NCBI RefSeq assembly: GCF_014189855.1 | Contig: NZ_BJFN01000001.1 | Span: forward strand, 868,001-932,000 | Reading direction: 5' to 3' | Length of the DNA: 64,000 nucleotides | Source: Buttiauxella sp. A111 | Lineage (GTDB): Bacteria > Pseudomonadota > Gammaproteobacteria > Enterobacterales > Enterobacteriaceae | Shown: positions 1 to 7,226 of the stretch, one piece after another | Numbering within the stretch: position 1 is the stretch's first letter | Layout of the letters: each line of letters opens with the position of its first letter | The notes under the pieces: generated by a model | Databases searched by the model: none | What the model saw: only the letters and a program-made list of their open reading frames with translations | What the model was told of the DNA's origin: nothing | Program-made: the position numbers and the translations under genes

Positions 1-32
1 CCGGCGCGAAGAAGGGATGCCGGACAGGCATC

Positions 33-112
33 TGACTTCCCTACGCTGGCATTATCCAGATCAGGTGGTACGGGTATTTCTCAGCCTTCACAAAGAAGGG
101 CACCCCGAGTCA
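33..112 (-). ncRNA. TPP (THI-box) riboswitch aptamer
   Basis: Read on the minus strand, this stretch carries the conserved thi-box blocks in order: a GGGGTGCC segment, GGCTGAGA followed by ATACCCG, then ACCTGATCTGGATAATGCC and AGCGTAGGGAAGTCA. The outermost TGACT and AGTCA can pair as stem P1. This is the thiamine-pyrophosphate aptamer known upstream of enterobacterial thiamine genes such as thiB, thiC and thiM. The regulated gene must lie to the left, outside the window. A following GATGCC/GGCATC hairpin at about 15-32 is probably part of the expression platform. The 5' side of the aptamer meets island DNA, so its promoter may be island-derived. Confidence 0.88.
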
Positions 113-113
113 T
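49..113. repeat. Left 65-bp direct repeat flanking the island
   Basis: Bases 49-113 match 11685-11749 with only two substitutions seen by eye (tcAcaaag/tcGcaaag and gGcacc/gAcacc). The repeat begins at GCATTATCCAG and ends at CCCGAGTCAT, and lies almost entirely within the riboswitch aptamer. The two copies bound the accessory genes and the IS remnants, as attL and attR sites do. That they are attachment sites is inference; no integrase gene is visible. Confidence 0.85.
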
Positions 114-149
114 TTAGATTACATCTCTTTACTTTTTACTAGGTTAGGG

Positions 150-301
150 GAAGTTTCTTACTGATGCAAGCCCGCCCTTCCGGTTATTGCTTCTTCACGC
201 TGTACCTCACTTTGTACCATAGTGGCTCAAGAAATCGAACAGTCTGTGACCCTTTTAGAACTGGATCTGATTCTTTGACATGAAACAGTCCCCTCAGCTA
301 C
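150..301 (-). mobile_element. IS1595-family remnant (5' end of transposase)
   Basis: On the minus strand an ATG at 281 opens MSKNQIQF, and after an in-frame stop the sequence continues KGHRLFDFLSHYGTK. This resembles the N-terminus of IS1595-family transposases (MSKNQIQFQKG..L..FL..YGT). Two more stops and an apparent frameshift follow, and only the first ~45 codons can be traced. The bases before the ATG (GTAGCTGAGGGGACTGTTTC) may be the terminal inverted repeat. It is a decayed fragment with no coding capacity. The family call rests on remembered consensus and is moderate. Confidence 0.5.
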
Positions 302-439
302 ACACACATAACAACTAGTCATGCATACCGTACATGCGGGAGGCTGAGGACCTTTAGTAATCACGTAGTCTATTGCAGCAGAACGCACTGCAACCATGAC
401 CAAAGTTCACCGCTGAGTAGTAATCGGGATATCGCAGGC

Positions 440-611
440 ACGTAGAAGCGCTGCGTGAGAACGACAACAAAATTTTACACAGATGGATCAATTTGTTATG
501 GCGAGACGGGAATATACCTTAGGCAAAGTGGGGCAGAGGAATTATATCGCCCCCACGAAGTGGCATGACAAAATTATTGGTCATCATCTGGCGATTCACC
601 ACTATCAATAA
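440..611 (+). mobile_element. IS1-family transposase C-terminal remnant
   Basis: The plus-strand frame ending at the TAA at 609-611 reads KWHDKIIGHHLAIHHYQ. This matches the C-terminal HDKVIGxxLNIxHYQ end of IS1-family InsB transposases. Just upstream, FYTDGS in another frame resembles the IS1 FYTD(G/N)W motif, so the copy appears frameshifted. No terminal repeat is recognisable, and the fragment ends 13 bp before the stop codon of the peptidase gene. The stretch between 302 and 440 shows nothing I can identify. Confidence 0.5.
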
Positions 612-623
612 GAGATATCATCA

Positions 624-2081
624 CTACAAATTTCTCCTCAACCCTGCTGCCTCCTCATTTTCTGGTTGTGATTGGGCTCTGAGACGAACAGCTGGATCAC
701 CAAGGACAACATAATTACGGCAGTCGTCACGCATCGTTCGCAACGCTAACAGATCGGCATCTTTGATCGCCTCTCCGTCATTCGCCCTACGCAATAAATC
801 CACAAGCTCAGCACTCCATACACCCCACTGGCTGTTGAACTCGTCAGTTGCCAACCCAACCCGTTGCCCAAAAAGGACACGTGAAACTACATCACCAAGT
901 CCTTGAGGTTGCGCAGTTCCCCTTCGAGTCTGAAAACTAGATGCCCATGCCCGGTCAACATGCCCGAGCACCGCCAGGACACCACCGTTAGGTATCGTCA
1001 TTAATTTTTGCGGCAGACGAGAGGTCACCGGAATAGAAGCTATTTGTCGATTTTTTTCAGAAAACTGAAAGTCGTCATACTGCGGCGTGCCCGCGCTATA
1101 ACAGGCAAAAAGTAGAAGTAATGCCCCATGCAAATTGGCATTATCCGGTACATCTTCCGAACTAAACCAGTGCTGGTCATTAATCACACCATAACCTGGC
1201 CAGTCGTCACAGACGATAGCCCCCTGCAGTTTGGTCTGCCGTGGATCGTCATAATCAAACGCTATACCATGTGTTCCGGTTATGAGTAGCGATGGTGCCT
1301 GCACTGGATGGCAAAGAACTTGCCTGAATTTAGCTTTAGTAGCTTGGCCGTTCAGCGCCGTACACATGTGAAAACCATATTTACTGCCCAACGGCGGATG
1401 TTTATCGTCGCCATAAGCAAATGGCACAGCTACTTTATGCGTAAAAAGCTGAGTAGCTCGGTCAAAGTCGTGACAGGTAGCAAAAAGTTCAATTTCCCGC
1501 CTAGTAGTACGCGTATTATCCCGTTCAAATGCAACAACACTAGTAGCGTAGCACCGATAGTCATCCAGCGCAGGGAAATCCAATCGTCCAACTCCTGCGA
1601 CAATATCTAACGAATACTGAAAACAAAACGGGATCTCTGTGGGAGGCCCCACCAAAGTCAAGTAAAATGGAACACCGCAGGCCGGATCAATCAGCATTAA
1701 TGCGGCACCATGGCGATTCAGCCACTGATTAGCCGTCTCACCGTATTTGTAGCCCTGTTCGCCTGAAAATATACGAAACCGTTCGCAAGCCTGTGACTGG
1801 CGCAGTGCCAGTAAGGGGTCTAGAGCCTCCAGCCATGGTTTTGGATCGACTTTAGCTGGAAAAATAATGCCCCATCCTGCATCTCGAAGATCATCCGGAT
1901 TAACATCAAATACAACCCCTGCTCGTGGTCGCCCATGAGTAAGAGCCGTTCCGAGATGACGACAAAAAATGTCCTCCTGCTGCAGTAAAATAGGCGGACA
2001 GTCCTGCAACGGAATCATCTCCAGCGGCTTGCCCGTACTGGCATTTATACCGAAGACCAGAGGCTGATCATCTAGGTTCAT
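624..2081 (-). CDS. Caspase-fold (C25/CHAT-like) cysteine peptidase, last gene of the island operon
   Basis: The protein has 485 residues. What can be seen is a caspase-type dyad: His271 in LLITGTHG, after a hydrophobic strand, and Cys327 in LLLLFACYSAG. A C-terminal YVVLGDPAVRLR segment (about 458-468) is typical of gingipain/C25-like domains. The first ~240 residues are not recognised. There is no signal peptide, so it should act in the cytoplasm. Its ATG overlaps the TGA of the upstream hydrolase (ATGA) and is preceded by GGGAGAT, so translation is probably coupled. Inference: it is a protease effector or processing enzyme switched on by the STAND protein encoded two genes upstream, perhaps together with the CHAT protein. 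It could also be described as a divergent CHAT protein; the substrate is unknown. Confidence 0.72.
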   Translation of the reverse strand: MNLDDQPLVFGINASTGKPLEMIPLQDCPPILLQQEDIFCRHLGTALTHGRPRAGVVFDVNPDDLRDAGWGIIFPAKVDPKPWLEALDPLLALRQSQACERFRIFSGEQGYKYGETANQWLNRHGAALMLIDPACGVPFYLTLVGPPTEIPFCFQYSLDIVAGVGRLDFPALDDYRCYATSVVAFERDNTRTTRREIELFATCHDFDRATQLFTHKVAVPFAYGDDKHPPLGSKYGFHMCTALNGQATKAKFRQVLCHPVQAPSLLITGTHGIAFDYDDPRQTKLQGAIVCDDWPGYGVINDQHWFSSEDVPDNANLHGALLLLFACYSAGTPQYDDFQFSEKNRQIASIPVTSRLPQKLMTIPNGGVLAVLGHVDRAWASSFQTRRGTAQPQGLGDVVSRVLFGQRVGLATDEFNSQWGVWSAELVDLLRRANDGEAIKDADLLALRTMRDDCRNYVVLGDPAVRLRAQSQPENEEAAGLRRNL

Positions 2082-3397
2082 GGTTTATCTCCCTTTAATG
2101 CGGCCTGCCATAGCAAATGACCCACTTCAGGTTTGGCGATATCATTATGCGATCCCGAGATCCCCTTTATTTCTTTAATCCAACCACTGGCTTCAATGTT
2201 GTAAACACCGCCCGGTTGCCATGCGTAATCCTCATTAAGCGGTAACATGGATGAGGTCAGGATATGAGAAATGCCCCATGCGCCAATTGCACCATATTTA
2301 GGAGGATCGTCGCGGGTAAAGGAGGTTTGCCCGGCAATACCAGCAGCCAGAGGATAAAGACAGCCGACCGCCATATCTGACATCGACAAGGTACACACCA
2401 GCGGCCCCTCTATTTTATTGTCCTGAATTACACTATGGAAATAGCCCCCCAAACTGTTCGTGTCTGGGATGGTGGTCACAAACGACCAAGCCGACATCGC
2501 TCCCTGAACCAAGACAGCACTGTTTATCGGACGGATTAACGGGCTGTTACCTCTCGGCCCGGCAATTCCAGCCATCACCACAATACAACCAAAACTGTGT
2601 CCCATCAGATGGATATACAACTCCGGTATAGCCTGCTGTAACGCCCTCAATAAAGGGTACAGCCCTTGTTCACCGACCGTTTTCGCCCGTTTTTTCATGT
2701 TCCAGAATGAGAGTTGCCGCAGTGGCGATAGCAACGCATCCTGCAAGGTATTAGAGTCAAAGCTACTGAAACTGAGACCATTTTCAAAGGCGACCTCTGG
2801 ATCAAATGGCTCCCGATCTGACGCACCGTCGCCTGCCTGCCCTTCTTCGCCTAGCAATAACGCCTCGTTGAGGGCAAGATAAGCCTCTATAGCGCGTGGC
2901 GACAGTTCATCAGCGCCTGCGTTATCCCGCCATTCCTCAAAGATCGTGTTCAGCAGGCTTCGCACCACGGGAGTATCTGTAAGCTGGCTGGAGAAGTAAT
3001 CAATAAACGTTGCTGCGGTATAATGTGCAGCTTCTCTCACTGTAAAACTCACCCCGTTCTTGGGAGACTCATCTCCCCACGGCAGGCTTGGCCAGTGAAA
3101 CCCCACATACAACGGTTGGAAATTCTCACGATGTTTTTTCATCGTTTGGTGGTCACGCTCACAGGCGGCAAATGCGCAAAACCACTGGTCAAACTGTTGG
3201 TATGCCTCATCCATTGCAGCCTTCCAGCCATGTACCTGAATAAACAGATCTGTTACGTTATCACTCTGCAACTTACTGATGATTCTCTGACTGAGCACAC
3301 CATGAACACCATCCGAATCCAGGGAGGATTCAGTCCCCTTTTCATTAACCGTTACCATGTAATAGGCGATGTCATCACTGATGCGACGGTATGGCAT
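2078..3397 (-). CDS. Alpha/beta hydrolase (lipase/esterase-like) with GHSFG nucleophile elbow
   Basis: The protein has 439 residues from the preferred start MPYRRISD. A GAGGAG Shine-Dalgarno lies 7 nt before this ATG and is too close to the alternative ATG at 3403. The motif YIHLMGHSFG at 261-270 gives the nucleophile Ser268. LFIQVHGW at 51-58 is a plausible oxyanion-hole strand, and SGSHND around His417 is a candidate catalytic histidine. A long insert (about 105-250) separates the first strands from the elbow. No signal peptide or membrane helix is evident. It overlaps the STAND gene by 23 nt upstream and the peptidase gene by 4 nt downstream. Inference: a phospholipase or esterase effector of the same system. 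A C-terminal serine esterase family assignment is possible but not certain. Confidence 0.75.
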   Translation of the reverse strand: MPYRRISDDIAYYMVTVNEKGTESSLDSDGVHGVLSQRIISKLQSDNVTDLFIQVHGWKAAMDEAYQQFDQWFCAFAACERDHQTMKKHRENFQPLYVGFHWPSLPWGDESPKNGVSFTVREAAHYTAATFIDYFSSQLTDTPVVRSLLNTIFEEWRDNAGADELSPRAIEAYLALNEALLLGEEGQAGDGASDREPFDPEVAFENGLSFSSFDSNTLQDALLSPLRQLSFWNMKKRAKTVGEQGLYPLLRALQQAIPELYIHLMGHSFGCIVVMAGIAGPRGNSPLIRPINSAVLVQGAMSAWSFVTTIPDTNSLGGYFHSVIQDNKIEGPLVCTLSMSDMAVGCLYPLAAGIAGQTSFTRDDPPKYGAIGAWGISHILTSSMLPLNEDYAWQPGGVYNIEASGWIKEIKGISGSHNDIAKPEVGHLLWQAALKGDKP

Positions 3398-6300
3398 AAG
3401 CATACTCCTCACTTGATGTAGCCATTGATTTCCGATTGGTGGGACAGGAAGTCGGTTGTTGATGCATATCCGGAAAGAAGTAAGCAACATCTTTTTGGGT
3501 GAATCCCAAACCCGGAGCAAGTGCGCACGCGCGCTCAATCCACGTACTGATGCGTAGGTCCCAGAGCGCCATCCCCTCCGCAGATTGCGTGGCTAGCCAG
3601 TGACCATCCTGGGAAATGGCGATTTCAGTAATGGCAGAATGATGATATTGCTGCCTGAGCTCAACAGGTAAGCTATTATTTTTAAAAAATAACCAGATAT
3701 GTCCATTCACGTCACCCATTGCAACAGTATTATTGCCACTCACCGCTATCACACTCCCCACGGCTTTAGCATAATCGTTAATGACAGTAGCATCATCCAC
3801 ACCGCCGAGCGCCAATTTGTAAAGCATTCCCATGGCGTTACTGAGATAGATATTCTGGCCGTCTGGGCTAAAACTAACTGCCCCAATATATCCCCGTGGC
3901 ATATGCATATCCGGAAAAGGAATCTGTCGGCCGTTATTGTTTTTATCGCCGCCAACAAATTTTATTTCCTTCACGTAAACCGGGCAACCCGATGGCGTAA
4001 ATGAGACAGCATGCCAGAGTATCGCTTGTGGAATAACTCGGTTAATCAGCAATAAATCCTTACTTTGCGGACGAAATACCGCCAGCGATGAAGAACCATT
4101 GAATTCTTCCGGAAGTGTGCATTCCGTAAGCATTTGGTAGTCTGGTGACAGAGACGCCAAACGAAACGTAGACGGGCTGACCGTTGTTTGTACCAGCAGC
4201 AGCGAACCATCGTACGAATGACTTATCGATTGAATAGTGTCGCTGGGTAGCAGGAAGTCGGGTAATGGGCGATCGGATACAGCTCCCTGTCGGGTCGTAT
4301 AAAACACGTTTTTTTGTGGACCTACGACCACACTACGCGGAAAAAGCGCATTTCGCAGAAACGTGACTAAGAGAGTTGATGATTCGGGAACTTGCCCATT
4401 TGGTGACGCAATTTTTGGCCGAAATAACCACTGGCTATCAGCCTCAAAAACCGATACCTGCTGTTTGACAAGGGAACTCACACTCACCGCCACAGGTTTT
4501 TCTGGCACCATCTCTCCAATAAGATTGTTTTCCCTTGTCAGATAGAGATTCAGTACGTCGCCCTTTTCTGTAGTAACAACCGCCATTTTCTGCTGCGAAT
4601 CAGGCGCAAAACTTATTATTTGATGAGGAAGCTCCAGCAGGGTTCGTCCTTGCAGAGATCGAACCTCGCCGTTGCCTATTATCTGAGGCATCCAAGCAAT
4701 TAGCTGTCCGTCCCAGCCAGCAGAAATCAGCGTGCCATCGCGTAGCCAACTTAACTGTGAAACAGCTTGAGTATGTGCACGCTGTGTAAAACGCCATACC
4801 GGTTTTCCCTTCGATGGCATTTGCCAGACATGGATTTTACCGTTAAAGGTACCAGCGGCTATATAGCGATTATCTGGACTTACAGCAACGCTATAAAATG
4901 ATTCCGCCCCCCACCCTTTCGACGTCTCTTGCGCTGATTTATCCACTGGCAACCTAGTGAGCTTGCCACCACCGATTAGCTTGACGGACTCATCTCCGGA
5001 AATATCTACCGCCGCGACCCAAGGAACATCAGGATTTTTCGCCAGCGCTGATACCCGGTTGCCTTTGCTTACCACAGTGATCATCAACGGTTTTACCTGC
5101 ATGCCTACTTTCAACTCACCCAGATCCCAAGCAACCAGATAGCCTGTGTCATAGCCGACATACAGTTTGCCATCACTATAGAGCATTGATTTTATAGGCC
5201 CAGACAGCCCAGCTTGGGCCTTGTCCAGTTGCAATTCCATGCATTGTGAATCACATTTTTCGTGGTTACTCAGTGTCAGTGCATTCGACAGTCCTTGTCG
5301 GTTTATATCAAATTGGAGAGGAACACTTTTCCTCGTCCGCAATTCCCAGACTCCAATCCGCCCTCCACTGTCTCCAATTGCCAAGAATGCATCCTTAAAA
5401 ATGAGCACTGACCTCATATCAGTCAGTTGCACATCCACACCAGGATGCTTATCCCACCCCCACAGCACACGCTGGTTTGCATTGTCCCTGACTTTGGCAG
5501 ACCAGCGACCGCGCCCAATTTGCGCCAAGACAGTATATGTGGGGCTAGTCGTAACTATCGTCGTGGGGGTAGTCGTATTTATCGTGAATTTATTTGTTTT
5601 CTCCGGTATTACTGAATCGATTTGCCGTGCGTCGAATAACAAATTACTCAAATATCCTATATAACCCGAACGCACCACTTGAGGATTCTTTAGCTGGAGT
5701 TCGACCCCCCCCACTGCGGCAATAGCGCGATTTTCAAGACTCGTTTTCCCGTTCAGAATATTCAGCAAACCAGTCTGGTAAATATCATTATCCCCACGTG
5801 TAATTTCTTCTTGTAGCCTCGTAATACGTTCATACTGTCCCCATGCGATAGAGAAACACAGGCCAACCACTGCAAAAACTCCCACTAAAAAAATTTTCCA
5901 CCAGGATCGCGTATAGCCTTTATACGCCTCGACAAACAACCTTTCCGTGTCGGTATATCCTTTATCAGTGAACGGGTTTATTGCGTTAAATTTTCGAGGT
6001 CCCGGGAAATGGCGTAAACTCACAGGCAGACGAGAGAAGAATTCTTTATGGTTCTGGCTTAATCGCCATTTTCTCGCCTGTAACTGCCACGGCTCAAGAT
6101 TCGCTTCCCGCCATTGATGTATGCTTTGACGTACTGGCTCGACTAGTCGTTCATGCGCCAGTTCATACCAAACACCATCATCTCGATTGATTTGGCGTAT
6201 CAGGTGAGTTGATAGCAACGTATCTATCTGTTCATCGGTAGGATGGTCATTGTCATCGGATTTGGCAATTGCCAGCAGGCGATATCCGCTCTCTGTGAAC

Positions 6301-7226
6301 ATTTTGCTGTCTATCCATTCACGAAGTGAGCGTCCCCCTGCCAAGTTTGGGGTCGCACGCTGCAGAGCTTCATTACAGTAACTGAGCAGAATATCATCCA
6401 TCTTCAGCTCTTTTACGTCATCTAGCGTAATCTGTTTAATCAGGCAAGTTCCATTCGTACTTAATTTTTCCCACAGTCTGGAACACACAACCTGTAGTAA
6501 AACCGGTTCAATTGCCGAATTTGTGCGACCTTCTGCTTTTACCTTCGTGTGGGCACGATACTGGCATAACTCATCGACAATGTACTCAGCCGCATCGGGA
6601 CTATCCTGTGATGGAAATGTAATGTCCAGAGCCTGAATAGGCTTTTTGATCGCATCTAGTGCTTGTGTTTTTGATAACAATGGCAAGCGGAAGGTGTTAT
6701 TAAGACCGGTAGGAATAAATTCTCGCCACATATCCAGCGACGAGAAGTACTCTTCGCGCATGCTCAAGATCAGCCAGACCGGGGATTTTTCCTCTTCTAG
6801 CAATTCGCCGAGTTGTTCAAAGAAAGTATCCCGTTGTGCATGGGTGTAGCGCTCATTAAAGATCTCTTCAAACTGGTCTATTACCAGTAAAAACGGTTTG
6901 TCCTTTTCTGCAGGGCACATTGAGTGGAAATGACCAACCAAGTCATCAGTACCGGCATTTAATTGAGAGAGGATCACCGCCACCGGGCTTTGTGACGCGG
7001 CACCGTTGATACGCAAAACAGGGAGCACGTTAAAACGCGTCCTGATTCTAGCCAACAAACCATTCTTCGCCATCAATAGCGAGGTTTTACCTGCACCGGA
7101 TGGAGAATAAAGCACAATAATTCGATCGCCAAAAAGTTGACACTGCAAATCATACAACTCCTTATCACGACCAAAGATTAGATACGAATCTCCTAAGGGG
7201 CTAGGCCCAATAAAGGGGGAATTCAT
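3375..7226 (-). CDS. nSTAND-type NTPase with transmembrane helix and WD40 propeller
   Basis: The protein has 1283 residues. The start MNSPFIGPSP is chosen because CGGAGG precedes it and because ATGA couples it to the upstream CHAT gene. The order is: FGRDKEL at 18-24, Walker A SPSGAGKTS at 41-49, Walker B LLVIDQFEEIF at 113-123, a STAND helical region to about 400, one strong transmembrane helix at 442-462 (WWKIFLVGV..), then a C-terminal half with degenerate WD40 blades such as YIAAGTFNGKIHVW, LISAGWDGQLIAW and LATQSAEGMALWDLR. STAND NTPases are ligand-triggered switches that oligomerise and activate attached or partner effectors. Here the effectors are probably the neighbouring proteases and hydrolase, with WD40 as sensor. 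The membrane helix suggests anchoring at the inner membrane. The ligand is unknown. Confidence 0.85.
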   Translation of the reverse strand: MNSPFIGPSPLGDSYLIFGRDKELYDLQCQLFGDRIIVLYSPSGAGKTSLLMAKNGLLARIRTRFNVLPVLRINGAASQSPVAVILSQLNAGTDDLVGHFHSMCPAEKDKPFLLVIDQFEEIFNERYTHAQRDTFFEQLGELLEEEKSPVWLILSMREEYFSSLDMWREFIPTGLNNTFRLPLLSKTQALDAIKKPIQALDITFPSQDSPDAAEYIVDELCQYRAHTKVKAEGRTNSAIEPVLLQVVCSRLWEKLSTNGTCLIKQITLDDVKELKMDDILLSYCNEALQRATPNLAGGRSLREWIDSKMFTESGYRLLAIAKSDDNDHPTDEQIDTLLSTHLIRQINRDDGVWYELAHERLVEPVRQSIHQWREANLEPWQLQARKWRLSQNHKEFFSRLPVSLRHFPGPRKFNAINPFTDKGYTDTERLFVEAYKGYTRSWWKIFLVGVFAVVGLCFSIAWGQYERITRLQEEITRGDNDIYQTGLLNILNGKTSLENRAIAAVGGVELQLKNPQVVRSGYIGYLSNLLFDARQIDSVIPEKTNKFTINTTTPTTIVTTSPTYTVLAQIGRGRWSAKVRDNANQRVLWGWDKHPGVDVQLTDMRSVLIFKDAFLAIGDSGGRIGVWELRTRKSVPLQFDINRQGLSNALTLSNHEKCDSQCMELQLDKAQAGLSGPIKSMLYSDGKLYVGYDTGYLVAWDLGELKVGMQVKPLMITVVSKGNRVSALAKNPDVPWVAAVDISGDESVKLIGGGKLTRLPVDKSAQETSKGWGAESFYSVAVSPDNRYIAAGTFNGKIHVWQMPSKGKPVWRFTQRAHTQAVSQLSWLRDGTLISAGWDGQLIAWMPQIIGNGEVRSLQGRTLLELPHQIISFAPDSQQKMAVVTTEKGDVLNLYLTRENNLIGEMVPEKPVAVSVSSLVKQQVSVFEADSQWLFRPKIASPNGQVPESSTLLVTFLRNALFPRSVVVGPQKNVFYTTRQGAVSDRPLPDFLLPSDTIQSISHSYDGSLLLVQTTVSPSTFRLASLSPDYQMLTECTLPEEFNGSSSLAVFRPQSKDLLLINRVIPQAILWHAVSFTPSGCPVYVKEIKFVGGDKNNNGRQIPFPDMHMPRGYIGAVSFSPDGQNIYLSNAMGMLYKLALGGVDDATVINDYAKAVGSVIAVSGNNTVAMGDVNGHIWLFFKNNSLPVELRQQYHHSAITEIAISQDGHWLATQSAEGMALWDLRISTWIERACALAPGLGFTQKDVAYFFPDMHQQPTSCPTNRKSMATSSEEYAYAIPSHQ

